In this document: positions 1 to 10,985 of the stretch, piece by piece
Position numbering within the stretch: the first letter of the stretch is position 1
Layout of the letters: each line of letters opens with the position of its first letter
From: Prorocentrum cordatum
Lineage: Eukaryota > Sar > Dinophyceae > Prorocentrales > Prorocentraceae
Direction: 5' to 3'
NCBI GenBank assembly: GCA_963575745.1
Contig: CAUYUJ010011226.1
Coordinates: 171,006-235,005 of the forward strand
Length of the DNA: 64,000 nucleotides
Translations under genes and position numbers: made by a program
The notes under the pieces: model-generated
Told to the model about the DNA's origin: nothing
What the model saw: only the letters and a program-made list of their open reading frames with translations
The model's database searches: none

Positions 1-210
1 CCGGCGCCCGGGGCGCCCGGGCCCCCGGCGCGGCCGGCGCCCGCCGCCGGCGGCAGCAGCAGCAGCAGCAGCGCCCGCATGGCCGTCGTGCGGGTCGTGC
101 TGGCCGTAGACGCGCGCTCCTGAGAACCAACCGACCTCGCCTCTGGAGACCGGGTCGGCCGGGCTGAGCATCCGAGGGCACCCGCCTGACGGCGAGCCTC
201 GAGCCCGTAG

Positions 211-741
211 CTAGCGACAGAGCGCATATGCGGTACAGACACTGGCGAAGGCGAATGGACTTGACACGCCCCTTATATTTGCTGCCAACGCGAGGGGAAG
301 GTTGTCGGGGGGGATCAGGATTCGCCGACCTTGGGCCTTGCAGCTCCTCAGAACGTTCTTGAAGCCCATGGCCAGGGCCTCGCCCTCCAGAAACAACATG
401 TTGGGCCCCATCTCGACGTGCGTGGCCGACGCGCAGCTCCAGCACCCCGGGCGCAGAAGTCGCCTGGGTATCTCCAAGAACTCCCTGCTGCCACGAGGTT
501 CGAGTCGGGCACCTCCCTCCTCCCGCTCCGAGATCATCGCAGCCTCCTCGTCCGTCCCCACCTCCTCCAAGGCCCGCTGGCGGGCCCGAGCTCCACCCTC
601 GATCTTGAAACGGAACCTCTCCTTCTGGCGGCCAAACTCCTGGACCTGGGCCGGGCTCAGCTTGCGGCGGACGACCCCCGACCCGAACGGCGACGCGTCT
701 GCGCAAGCCACGTGGGGGTGCCAATCAGCTTGGAGGTCCAC
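211..741 (-). pseudogene. RNase H-like domain following the DIRS-like RT
   Basis: A 176-residue open stretch continues the RT connection in a new frame. HVACADASPFGSGVVRR supplies the first acidic residue of an RNase H fold; NMLFLEGEALAMGFKNVLRS supplies the Glu helix; GRRILIPPDNLPLALA aligns with the usual D-N strand of the third acidic position. The usual last motif (a VPSE.NPAD-like segment) is faintly visible in another frame below 211 as RLAVRRVPSDAQPG, so the domain is frameshifted there. It would remove the RNA strand of the cDNA hybrid during replication. The longest plus-strand frames over the same bases are shadows. Confidence 0.65.
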
Positions 742-1943
742 ACATATAATAGAGGTAGCAGGTTGCGGACGCTTTCGAGCTCTTGCCTAACCGACTCCCG
801 CAGACGAAACCGCGAAGGACCTGCAGCTTCTATTGGCGCGTAAGTGGCATGCAATAGCGACAGACACTCCCGACGAACCAAGCTACTCCAGGTAATGTGC
901 CCAACGATGACGCGCAAGAGGTGCCCACTCACCCTTGATCTGGCCAGGAGCCAATCCAGGGCATGCCGGAGCCTCCAGAGGTTGCGTTCCTTCACCGAGA
1001 GGAATCGCCCGGCTCTGAGAGGCGCCCCCAAGAACTCGCGGTCCCTGCTGGCCCCCTCAAGCTCGTGAACGACAAAGGCCCAGGCCCCGCAGCTGCTTGG
1101 CGACGACGTCGAGACGGCTGGCCGCGGCCCCCGGGCCCGACCCCAAAGCGAGGGAGTTGCCCGCGTAGGCGGCCGACGCGGTGTCCCCAGGAAGCCTAAG
1201 CACCGCCCCGGGTCTGCCGCCCAGGACCTGCTCGCCCTTCCTGAAGCCCCCCTTGTCCAGGGCCCCTTCCAGAACGTTTTGGCGAAGATGGAGCGCCCGC
1301 GCGAAGCCCGTCGGCAGCGCCCGCGCGCTCGGTGACATGTTTGCGCCAGCCCCGTCACGAACTCCAGGAATATGAAACTTCTCTAAGTGCAGATGCTCCA
1401 TGCCTTCAGGTAGCTGCATATGATACAAAAGCCACATCCAGATCCCCGCTCGCAACATACAAAGGGCCCCCTTCGGCTTCCAGGGAGGCGAAGGCAGAAT
1501 GGGGGGGGGGGGGGGGCGAGTCGAAGGGGGATCGATGAACCTGCAGTTCGCAACTCTGGCATCGACGATGATGCGTCCCCCGAGAAGACATATCAAACAA
1601 CAAATCAGCATACCGCCACGGCGAATTCTTGAGGGCGGGATCCACATGAGGCCCCCGCGGACAAACTTCTTCTTGCAGGGCCCGAGCCTCCGACTCCGGG
1701 CGAAGCATTTGGCGCTGCCAGGCTTCCAGCTGTTCCAAAACAGGACCAGACGCAAGCGACTCGAGAGGAACCGGGTCGACCTGCCCGGAGGGCCGCGAGA
1801 CCAGGTCTCGCTGGAGGCCACCGCCCCCCCGTCTGAAAAGTGCAGGGCGGAGCCGTCAAGGGGCGCCGAGAGGGCCACCTTGGAAAAATAATGCTGCTCG
1901 GAGGGGCCCGCAGGTGGAGGCCCGACCGCGCGGCAAGTAGCAA
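657..1943 (-). pseudogene. Reverse transcriptase domain (DIRS-like), frameshifted
   Basis: The RT is spread over three frames. Frame 1738-1406 gives the entry segment (VDPALKNSPWRYADLLFDM) and motif A, PLYVASGDLDVAF. Frame 1878-1057 gives RIIVDARVANCRFIDPPST before motif A, then YHMQLPEGMEHL, ALPTGFARALHLRQNVLEG (motif B region) and AYAGNSLALG. Frame 1358-657 gives the thumb/connection segment, with FLSVKERNLWRLRHALDW and LLRVIVGHITWSSLVRREC. In active enzymes of this type the motif C position reads Y-x-D-D/N; here it reads YAGN, so the catalytic Asp is gone. This and the frame changes make the copy inactive. The family call rests on the order of motifs and is firm at the level of reverse transcriptase, less so for DIRS. 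Confidence 0.72.
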
Positions 1944-2286
1944 TGCTATTATCTACGGCGGCGCGCTGCCCGGCATTCGAGAAATCGCTGCCGTGGGAGG
2001 TGCAGCCGTAGGTCTTATTGAGGGCGTTAATGGCATCGCGAGCAAGGTGCTAATCATGCTCACCGCGGAGAACCCGACGACGGACAGCACGCGACGCAGA
2101 GCTCGGAACGAGTGGGGCAGCGATGGGGGGCAGGAACAGGTAGAGGGAAGATGTCGCGATGCCGACCGTCAGGAAGCCCCCGACGATGCATGCCGCCGCC
2201 GACCTTCAGAAGGCCGGGTAGGCCCTGCAGCCCTTCAAGGCTATCACGGGTGAAGGCCGGGTCCCGGGCCTCCGCCTGGCGTGCAC

Positions 2287-3596
2287 TCACCCCTCTTCCC
2301 TTTTGCCTCTATTGCCCTTCTTGTTCTTGTCCATGCCGTTGTTGCCCGAGCCGCCCGCCGAGAGCTGCCGCTCTTCGCGGGCCTTCCAGAGCCCCTTCTG
2401 CGCCGCCACCTCGCGGGCCAGCTCCGCCGACACGTGCTGCTGCAAGGCGGGGGCCGCGCATGCGTCGCCTCGCGCCTCGGCCGTGCCCGTCATCAGGTCG
2501 CAGTTGATGTTCTCGGGTTCGGCGGAGGTGCCGCGAGCGCGATAGCGCTCCTCCTGCGCCTGGGGCGTCCTCGCGATGAGCTCGGCGCTCGCCAGGTCGC
2601 CAGCATTGAGCTCATCGTGCGAGATCATGGTCTCCAGCAGCCGGCTGCGCAGCAGGTGCACCTCGACCCCAGCGTCATCTGGATCGAGCCCCATCTCGCT
2701 CCGCCAGCGAGAGTGGCGCGCGAGCGGGGAGCCACCGTGGCGCTGGATGCACCGCAGCACCCAGTGAGTCGTCCGAGGCCCGCGGGCGGGGAACGCGGCC
2801 CACGCGTGCTCGGACTGAGCCAGCACGCCCTCGCGGAAGTCCAGGAACCGCTGGCCGCGCCCGTCGTGGGTGGCCGCCAGCGCGCGCAGGTCGGGCGCGT
2901 TGAGGGCGGCGGGCCCCGCTCCCGCCGCGGCCGGTGCCGCCGGTGCTGGCGCCGCGGCGGCTCCGGCGACGGCGGGCGCCGTTCCTGCTGCGGGCGTCGC
3001 TGCGGGCGGCGCGGCAGCGGGAGCAGCCAAGGCCCCCGCGGCCACAGGCGCGCCAGCCGCTGCTGCTGCTCCTGCTCCGCCGGCGGGGCCGCCGAGGGCC
3101 GCCGCGAGGCCGGCCAAGACCCCCCCGGCTGGGCCGGCAGCGCCCAAGGCCCCCGCGACCGGCGCCGCCACCAGCGCGCCCGCAGCCGCTGGCGCGCCCG
3201 GCGCGCCTGCGGCGGCCGCCGATGCCGCGCCGCCCGGCGCCGCGAGCTCCGCGGGGCTGGCCAGCGGGTGCTGTCCAGCGGCCACACCGAGGATGTTGCC
3301 GCCAGCCAGGTCCAGAAGCAGCGGACCCTCAGGCGGAGGAGGGAATCCCGCTGCGACTGACCGCGCCGCCGCGCCCCAGGCCTCTCCCGCCGTCGGGAGG
3401 CGCCTGAAGCGGTAGACGTGCCCGCCCGCGAGGGCCGGCGGGTTGCCTCCCTGCCCGGCCAGGCGGATCGTAGTCGTCGAAGTCCGGCGTCAGGATGTAG
3501 CTGAAGGGCCCCGCGCTCGCCGATCGTGAGCCGCTCGTGCCAGAGCAAGTGCCCTGGCACTCTATGCCGCGCGCAGTAGAAAGAGCCCGCCATCAA
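2287..3596 (-). pseudogene. ORF1 protein of the DIRS-like element, Ala/Pro-rich with conserved C-terminal block
   Basis: The main frame (3285-2287) encodes about 332 residues. Residues 1-125 are almost entirely Ala, Gly and Pro, a linker typical of high-GC dinoflagellate proteins. Residues 130-310 form a complex block with landmarks ARGPRTTHWVLRCIQRHGG, EVHLLRSRLLETMISHDELN and AREVAAQKGLWKAREERQ. Blocks of this shape precede RT domains in many dinoflagellate retroelement proteins (recollection, not checked). Its biochemical role is unknown. The end is Lys/Gly-rich (NKKGNRGKREE), consistent with nucleic-acid binding. The upstream segment 3596-3286 holds FYCARHRVPGHLLWHERL and, in another frame near 3495-3535, a YILTPDFD motif, so at least two frameshifts separate the pieces. 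Confidence 0.6.
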
Positions 3597-4132
3597 TGGT
3601 CAGCCCGATCGCCGAAGGCCTGGCACCTGCTGCGCTCCCGGCCGGCCCTCGCCTGCTCCGCCGCGAGCTTGGCGAAGTCTGGCGCCCGTGACCCCTCCAG
3701 CCCCGGCGGGGCGCCCGGAGACTGCTCCGAGCGCCGCCAGGGCAGGCAGGCCTGCAGCGCGCACCCCGACAGCCGCAGCGCCGCCTTCAACGCCTCCAGC
3801 AGCAGGTAAGCGACGCCCCCGACGCCCAACTGGAAGGCCCAGCTCGTTTCGCCTGCCTCGCAGGCCGGGCAAGGGGTACACAGGTCTGGGCAGCTGCTCG
3901 AGGGCGCCTTGGCCTCCAGCGCCGCGGACAGGCACTCCGCCAAGGGCACCTGGGTGACCTCGTCCACGTCCTCGTCCAAGGGCGGCCCGCGGGTAGGCCC
4001 TGGACGCGGCCCCGCTTGGGGCGGAGGCTGGAGCGCGACAGCCGGCGACCACCACCAGCGCGCAGCGCTCAGAGCCCCGAGATGACAGAAGAGATGCAGG
4101 CCGAGTCCCTGCGGGCGCATAGAATCGGGCAC
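3593..4132 (-). pseudogene. N-terminal ORF1 piece with Cys cluster and hydrophobic segment
   Basis: A 179-residue open stretch on the minus strand. Near residues 80-92 it has a short Cys-rich cluster (CPDLCTPCPACE). About 15 residues further on comes a hydrophobic run (LGVGGVAYLLLEALKAALRL), long enough for one membrane segment. The C-terminal third is Ala/Arg/Glu-rich and could be helical. It ends in a stop where the next ORF1 piece begins in another frame, so it reads as the 5' part of the retroelement's first protein. The function is unknown; a membrane-anchored leader ahead of the ORF1 core is a guess from the hydrophobicity. The ATG at 4132 is simply the first in frame. Confidence 0.45.
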
Positions 4133-5500
4133 GCGCTCCCCTGAAAGACTTGAGCGTGGCAGTTACGGCGGGATCCAGGGAGGGCTATGTCAAAACATGT
4201 GAAATGTGACATGTATATACACATACAGGGCTGCATTGGCGCTTTGCGCCATGCACGCTGGTCATTGAAGTTTGGGGTGCAGGCAGAAAGGCAAGAAGGT
4301 AAAGCAGACAACTTAGCGATAACTCCTTGTTGTCTTGTCCAACATCGCCATTATCATAATGTGTTTTATCATGATGCCATCATGTTTCCTCTTCCTCTTC
4401 CTCATTTTCGCCCTACCTTGCGAATTATTCCCCATCCTCCTCAGCTCTTTTTGCGGAGGCTCCTCCTTGGAGAGCCTCTTGGGGGCCTAACAACAATTTT
4501 GTAAGTGCTCCTTGGGGCCGTCTGGAGGCTTCCTGGGCGCCTTGTGGGGGTCTCTGGGGGCTTCCTCAAGCTACCCTGCTTTCAACCGCGGTCTCCCTGA
4601 ACAGCCGGGTCACGATTTGGGATGCGTCGGGGGGCACATTGGGGCCGTCTTGGGCCGTCATGGTGCTCTCTTCGGGCCATCTTGTAACCCTGTTGTGCCG
4701 TCTGGGGGCTCTCTTGGACTGCCTGGAAGCCCGTTCGGATAGTTTTGGGGTGATCTTCGGGCCTCCTGAGCGGTCTCGGACGCCCAGAAGACGGAAGCAC
4801 AGGGCATTTCCCAAGTCACGCAAACACCTTGGAAAGTCAATGTTTTTCTGCGTTTCGAAAGCCTCTCGGGTTTTATTGGGGGGTCGTCTTCGGGCGTCTG
4901 GTGGGTGTCTGGGGCCTCTTGGGGCCTTCTGGGGGCCTTTCGGCCGCCCTCCTGACCGATTTGGGCCCGTTGCCCAGGTTCGGCAGGGACGTCCAGGAGC
5001 TCTGGAAAGCCTGGGGGGCCTCCTGCAAGGACGCCCCCGGGGCCACGGATTCTGGGGGTCTGGTTCTAGGGGCGGGTGACGGTTTTTCCCGCCCCCCCAG
5101 CTGGTGAAAATATAAGAAGAATAATATACCATGTACATGTAGATAACTTTCATATAGCTCGCAGATTCACATACTAACGACAATGCTGCTTGGGAGCAAC
5201 CTGGAATGCTTGGGGAAAAACTTACCTGAGTTAGTCTGAAGACAAGACTTGTCGGACTTCTGCTGAAGTTTATCATTCATTGAATCCTCCCACCCCCCCT
5301 CCTCCTCTGCACATTGTCTCGTGGCACCTCTTTGGAGCGCTTTCCCTGGCCATCGGCCATAGCAACAGCTCGTCCCAACTACACGCAAATAAATTTGAGC
5401 CAAGCTGGTGGACTACTGCGGGCCATCTCTCCTCGCGTACACCTAGCCGAATGCTCTTCCACTGCTCCAGCCCCCGACGTTTAGATCGATGAGCAAGCTA
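4133..5500. other. Non-coding interval with degenerate GGGGCCTTCTGGG repeats
   Basis: No gene recognised. From about 4500 to 5060 the plus strand is a degenerate run of CTTGGGGGCC/TCTGGGGGCCT words of roughly 12-30 bases. The same vocabulary appears in reverse orientation at 10150-10640 and 34060-34480. The rest (4133-4500, 5100-5500) is ordinary sequence with no supported feature. Confidence 0.5.
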
Positions 5501-5668
5501 TGTAGAGTACAATTCGTGATGCAAGCTTTGTGGTGCAATCCCTGTGGTGCAAAACGTGTGGTGCAATCTATGCGTTGCAAGCTATGTGGTGCAATCCTCG
5601 TGACGCAAACTGTGTGATGCAGCCTGTGTGGTGCAAGCCACGTGGTGCGGGCCATGTGGTGCACTCAG
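5501..5668. repeat. 14-bp tandem array, 12 units
   Basis: Twelve consecutive units of exactly 14 bases with consensus TGTGGTGCAANCYN, starting at TGTAGAGTACAATT and ending at TGTGGTGCACTCAG. No unit gains or loses a base; variation is by substitution only. Because 14 is not a multiple of 3, the open reading on the minus strand here is an artefact of the repeat. Confidence 0.93.
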
Positions 5669-7490
5669 CGCACGGAAGCGGCCATGATGTGCCCACAGGC
5701 GGGCACCAAGCGAAACCCCGACACACCCATTCAGTGCACGGGGCGCCCACGAGGCGCCCACTGGCGGCCATCGACTGGGCACCAGGTAAAACCCCGACAC
5801 ACTCATCCAATGACGTAAGATCGCAAGTATTGGCCCCTGAGTGCAAACACTGTATGGGAAACAATGCTTGCACATCAACCCTTCTTGAGCATGTGTCGAA
5901 TTCGCTACTCTATGTGCTACATCTTTTATCAACCGGATATCACCCACGATTCCTTTCTTGCGACATCCTTACGCCTGCCTCGTCGGAACATCGCAATTCA
6001 ACGCTACTATGACAACAAGCCTGAGAGCAACGCACCCTGCCTCAATGAAGCAAACGAGCGATCTCACTTTGATTGTGATGCACAACGTTGGCCGGTTACT
6101 CTGTTTATCAGAGTTGGCTGTACGCGCGTATGCGTGCGTGCATGAGAAAAGGCACCGCGCATGGAAGTAAACGTCGCTTTGCGAACACGTGTCGCGGAAA
6201 CGAGTGGGCGCTGGCGTGTGCACTACATTGGCACCGTTAGCCTATACTGACATATTGTTTGGTGCGAATAGGAAACCAAACACAATTATGGTGAACCGTG
6301 GGCATGCGCAATATTCTGACTGCAGAGAAACGTCGTCAAAAAAGACACGCGTGACGGCGAGTGGTCCAATTCACATATACCGGACATTGCTGACCAGACC
6401 AACGTTCACTAGCGGACGGTTGCCACGGGCCGTCTACTACAGAGGGTCAAAAGGCAACTTATCGTTGACCAAACCGCTCCTGTACCAATCTGTGGACATC
6501 AACACCACCCTCAAATACCATAGTGGAGTAGGACCTCGTTGCGCATGCGCGCCAACACTCTCCCAGGCAGTCGTTTGCCAGCCTGGCCCACTCAGGCCGT
6601 CATTGCGGCTGCTGCCCCTGCGGTGCTAGAGTGGCGAGCGAGGACAAGAGCTTGGAACGGGCAAGAGGGAGGGGGGTGGCGAGCAGAGCTGGAGAGTCTG
6701 GTGGATCGAAGCCGAGATGCCACAGCTGAGGAGCGACAGAAGCAGCACGCAGACTCTTCCTGTACCAGGAAGCTGGAAACACACCTGGCTGGATTCACAT
6801 GTAGAGCTTCTGGAGGCCGCGGGCTAGACACATATGGTGGCTGGCGTACCCAGTCACGCATGGGCCAGTCGCCGGAAAAACATGCGGCCACATGTGCATC
6901 CAACTGTCGCGGACCGGGGAGAAAACTGCGGGGGGCAAGCCACGAACAACACATTGTTGTGGTGCAGTGCCCTTCGACACTCCAGCCCATCCGCTCAGAG
7001 GCCTGTGGCTCTCCAACAAACGCGATGCTGCCGAACGGCTCGGCAAGATGAGTGCAGCAACCCTCGCGCTGGTTGCCACTGCTGCATAAGTAACGGAAGC
7101 AAGCAGGGGCTCGAAAAGGAACGGACGGCGGCAATCGGCGCAACCAACGACCAAAGCTGGCGGGGCAAGGCAAACGATCCGCCACCGTGTCCCCCTGCTC
7201 GCTGGGGCGGCCTGGAATGCCAAAGGGGCTGTCTGGGAAGTGAGGTTTCTGCCGCTTTCCGCGGGAGAGGCTCCCCCCCCCTACTCGCGTCACGCTTCCA
7301 AAGCACAACCCGTGACATTCTCGCGTCCGCCGCCATTTCTCAGTCAGCGGCAATGGGGGTCACCACTGGGAGGGGGTCGCCACCCCCTCCAGGAACCGGG
7401 CCGCCTTGTGACTAGTGGTGGCCCCCCTTGGCATTGCCAGACGGCTGGCGGGTTCCCGAAACCCCGCATCCCTCCGAAAATACATCTCTT
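5669..7490. other. Unassigned interval, no gene recognised
   Basis: Mixed-composition sequence. Several open frames of 100-250 codons lie on both strands between 6539 and 7415 (the longest, minus 6592-7353, is 253 codons), but none shows a domain, motif or codon pattern I recognise, and overlapping frames are equally open, as expected from GC-rich DNA. Confidence 0.4.
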
Positions 7491-7499
7491 GGGGACGTA

Positions 7500-7640
7500 C
7501 CCTGTACCTCTGCCAACTTGCGCGGGTCTTTCGCTGGCGGAGCCGCCTCCGCTTTTACTTCCGCCGGCTTCCGCTGAGGAAGAGATATTAACTGCTTGGT
7601 TTCTCTAAGGCGAGGCTCTTTCTGGATCGCCCCACCTGGA
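7500..7640. repeat. Dispersed repeat, copy 1 (partner at 17100-17240)
   Basis: The segment with GCTGGCGGAGCCGC, ACTTCCGCCG and AAGGCGAGGC recurs in the same order and orientation at 17100-17240. A looser companion block (around 7735-7800, GGCGCCAGAGGTGC) recurs near 17470-17490. This is a low-copy interspersed repeat of unknown type. Confidence 0.6.
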
Positions 7641-7899
7641 GGCGGCGCTGGCGCGGTGGCAGATCTTGGGTTTGCCTAGAAGGAGAACGAACAAGACAAC
7701 CGACAACTTTTTATAATGTCCGCGCAGATTTCTTGGAGCGGCGCTGGGTTTTCCTCCCTGGCGAGCGGAGCGCGCCAGGGGCGGCGCCAGAGGTGCTGCC
7801 AAGTGGAAGCAACGCACATCCGAGTCATCCGCGCGGACCTTCGAAAAGTCATGTTTTTTTAGGTTTTTCTTTTCCGATCGCAGCTGGATCATTGGGGGT

Positions 7900-8600
7900 G
7901 GAGGCGGCAACGAGGGTAAGCGTCGACCAGGGCTGGCCAGGCTGGGCAGAGCCTGGTTCGGGCTAGAGGCGGTACCGCGGGCTGGCGATGACCACGGGCA
8001 TCTAGGCCACACAACGGCTGGGACGGGCTCGAGGCGACAACCAGTCGGCGAAAACAACTACCAGCGGGCCAGTTACGCAGGGGCTAATAGGAGCCAGAGG
8101 TGGCTATCATTGCTCCCACGAGACAGATCGATGTAACGACAGGCGGGGCAGCAGACCTGGGCTATTGGGGTCCAGAAGTGACAACCGAAGTCGGTGGCAA
8201 CCACGGCCAAAGGCTAGAACGAACATCAAACGTTTCCGAGAGACGCGCAAGCGTGCAGACAGGGGATCGCCGGGGATAGATGCGGCAACCGGAGTCGGTG
8301 ACATCCACGGCCCAAGGGCCCAAACAAGGGCTAACATCAAATAGTGCTCGAGGCGGCTACCAATGCTCGCGCCAACCACATCACATTCACGCCAAGCGGG
8401 GCCAAGGAATGGCTGGTAGGGTTTAGAAGCGGCATCCTTCATCGGGGACAATGACGGCCATCAAGGCGAGGCAAGGGCTTGGATGGGCTAGAGGTAGCGA
8501 CCCGCGCTTCCGAGAGAAGGATCACATTTTAGATATGCGTCACATGGGGCTTGAGTGCTTGAGGCGGCGGCCAGCGTCGGCTACAGCCGCAGCCAGAGGG
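7900..8600. repeat. Degenerate long-period repeat around GGGCTAGAGGCGG
   Basis: Phrases such as GGGCTAGAGGCGG, GGCTACCA, AGTCGGTG and CACGGCC recur roughly every 80-110 bases through the interval. Units are diverged and the period is irregular. No coding potential is supported. Confidence 0.45.
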
Positions 8601-9614
8601 TTAACTTCCTCGGCTTCACCAACCAATTAGCAACACGCATCACTAATGCACTTCCTCGACCAAACCGATGCACTGTGAAATCAATATGAATACATGTTGC
8701 GACACATGTGTCCGTTCATAAACTTAATGATCACAAAAACCCACGGGAACTTTCCGTACGCAATGCTTACAACTTGTAAATGTCGTATGATACGACCACG
8801 CACGGAATTGGAATATCAGTGCTTCGCACAGAGGCCTATGCCTGTACTTTCGGCCGATGCTGTTGTCACCGGCTTCGGGGAAGGAACTAGCTCTTCGTAA
8901 TGCCGAGGCCAATACTCGCATTACTCTGGAGCCCAACCACGTCTGCCATAGGCTCCATTTCGCCTTCAATTGAAGAGTCTTCAGCGTCCCCCAGAAGGAA
9001 CCGCCAGAATACCCAATAACTCCCCGTCCAAACAAACTGTTCTAAGCGTGGCGACCTTGTCAGATGGCTCAGATCGATCGTGGGCCTTCCCAAACCTCTT
9101 GGCCGAACCAAATCAATGCTCGCGAACACCCAAGACGAAATATCCAACCGCCGCGCACTCGGCCCTCTCTCCCCCGAGATCAGCCCCATGCCCCTTCTCC
9201 AAGCATCATCCTGGCCAAAGTGCCGACCCTGGATGCGTCTAGGCCACCACGTCGTGCATCGCGCCTCGCGACGCGCGGTCACCTTCGCGCCCTCGCGCTG
9301 CTCCCTTTGGGGAAGGGCAGCCGCTCTGGCCCTGACCGCGACGCGCGCAACGTTGCTATCTGTGCGCCTCTGGAGATGACCTAGGTCACCTAGGTGCGTC
9401 GACAGGGGGCCTGCTGACGGCACACAAACATGACATACTCTGGACGGTAGGTCTGCAATGGGATAGCTGCGACAATCAAGCGCCATGTAGCGACGGCGCG
9501 AGCGAACGCATGCAGAAGAGGACAACTTGTGTGGAACCAGTGGGAACAACCAGATGGAGACGTAAGAGGAATACGATGTAGAGGAAACTAGAGTGGTACG
9601 GTCAAGACTTTTCC
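8601..9614. other. Unassigned interval, no gene recognised
   Basis: A minus-strand open frame of 243 codons (8887-9618) and several 100-codon plus-strand frames exist. The predicted proteins have no recognisable domain and the overlapping frames are equally open. At 9270-9355 there is a short GCGCCCTCGCGC...GACCGCGACGCGCG segment whose wording recurs near 24405-24480 and 51495-51560. Confidence 0.35.
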
Positions 9615-9810
9615 TCAACGTGTCGCTGCGGCGGCCCCTGCGACGCTACGCCCTGCAAACTGATACCGTTCCGATCCGCTTCGTGCGACGGGGGGTCGGG
9701 AGAAACCCGGGACGCTGACGCTCAGGGTGAGTTGGGACGTTCTTAGCGTGTCGCGCCCAAGCGTGGTGGGCCAGAACCGGCGGCGCGACACGCTGAGTCA
9801 ACGTTCCTGA
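9615..9810. repeat. Dispersed hairpin-bearing repeat, copy 1 (partner at 17930-18112)
   Basis: About 190 bases recur at 17930-18112 in the same orientation: CGTGTCGC...GCGGC, CCTGCAA, TCCGCTTCG, and the run AAGCGTGGTGGGCCAGAACC. This copy has a perfect 13-bp inverted repeat, 9745-9757 (AGCGTGTCGCGCC) against 9782-9794, enclosing a 24-base loop. Confidence 0.75.
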
Positions 9811-10149
9811 CAGTATCGCCGAAAACGGCAAATTGTGATGTAACGACGGCGCGAGCGAAAACACACACACAGAGGAGGAGGACGAGCTGTGCGGAAGCCG
9901 TATGAGCAACACGATTAGTTCGGCTGCCCGACGGGCCAAAGGCGTGCAATAATCTCTGGTAATCGGTACTAGGTTCAGAGTCTTCTTGTATGTTGCTAGT
10001 TCGGGCGCGCACGTGGAGACCACGGGAAATCCCCGTGCGAAACGTACCCCGGGTAACCCCGGCCAAACCCGGGGCAGAGATGGTTTCCCTCCTGGGCGCG
10101 GCTCTCGGGAGCCGCCAGTGCCTTAGGAACGTCCGAAGATAGCTCAAGA

Positions 10150-10640
10150 TGGGTGCCTCGATCCACGCCCTCGGTCCAGGAACGCTCCAAGACGGCGATG
10201 ATGGCCTCGAGATGGCCCCAAAGGGCTCCGAGAGCTCACCCAGAGGCCCCAAGACGCCCAAACTCATAGATCCGAATCATACTTGGGACAAGCTCTAGCG
10301 GTTGCACCTTGTCTGGTTTCCGACCGCTGAAGATGGTTCAATAAGCACACAAGACCACCCCAAGACAGCCCACGAGGCCGCCAACATGGGCCCGAAGACG
10401 ACCTGGGGCCCCAACACGGCGCGATAGGCCCCCACCACGGCTCAAGAGGCCTCCCAAACGGCCCCAGGAGAATCCAAAGAAGGAGAACGCAGGGAGGCCT
10501 GCGGCGCCTTTCCCTTCAAGACGGCTCGCGAGGCCCCGAACATACCCCGCGGGGGCCTCATTAAGCCCCCAACGGGCGCCACAGAAGCCCAAAACCCAAG
10601 ACGGCCCAAGGCTCCCAAGAGAGCCTCCGCGACCGCCAGA
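10150..10640. repeat. Degenerate CCCCAAGACGGCC repeat zone
   Basis: Purine/C-rich words (CCCCAAGACGGCCC, CCTCGAGATGGCCCC, GAGGCC) repeat at irregular spacing. This is the reverse-orientation counterpart of the G-rich zone at 4500-5060 and resembles 34060-34480. No gene. Confidence 0.5.
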
Positions 10641-10659
10641 GGGCCCGTTCTATTCTCAT

Positions 10660-10985
10660 GAGAGTCTCCATCAAGCACACCATGACGCACGTCGTATATC
10701 ATAGACGATCAGCTGGCCCCCGAGATGGCTCCGTGCAGCCTCAATTCGGCGCACCCCTCACGCATCGCGTGCCCCATGGACATTCAGGGGCTATCCGCTG
10801 GCTCTCAAGACGGTTCAAGGAAGCCTCGATTCGGTACGCCCCAACGAACGTCGTGCCGCATGCACCCCCCAGGGGCCCTCAGCTGACTCCTGAGACGGCG
10901 CACGGAAACCTTTACTTCGGCACACCTCGCACGCATTTCGTGCCCCATGGACCCCCGAAGGCTCCTCAGACTGCATGGCTGACCC
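10660..10985. repeat. 85-bp minisatellite, nearly 4 units
   Basis: The phrase ATTCGG followed by a CGTGCC-CATG segment recurs at 10744, 10829 and 10914, an exact 85-base period. A less conserved unit precedes it. The spacing shows no indels over the three anchors. Confidence 0.8.

Larger units (their letters stand above)
1..4132 (-). mobile_element. Decayed DIRS-like retroelement, truncated at the window edge
   Basis: Minus-strand coding pieces follow each other in the order Cys-rich/hydrophobic leader, Ala/Pro-rich ORF1 with a conserved block, reverse transcriptase, RNase H. Together they form one retroelement body that leaves the window at position 1. The RT carries a GDLD motif A and is followed directly by RNase H with no integrase between, an arrangement known from DIRS-type and related elements. 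Neither a tyrosine recombinase nor terminal repeats can be seen, so the DIRS label is an inference. The reading frame changes at least five times between pieces, which indicates a dead copy. The first 210 bases hold the continuation of the RNase H end, out of frame, plus a short CAG run near 53-72. Confidence 0.72.

Noticed and set aside
6592-7353. A 253-codon minus-strand ORF as a host gene
   Set aside because: No domain or motif recognised, and overlapping frames on both strands are equally long, as expected in GC-rich DNA.
8887-9618. A 243-codon minus-strand ORF as a host gene
   Set aside because: The sequence lacks recognisable domains and partly overlaps a dispersed repeat.
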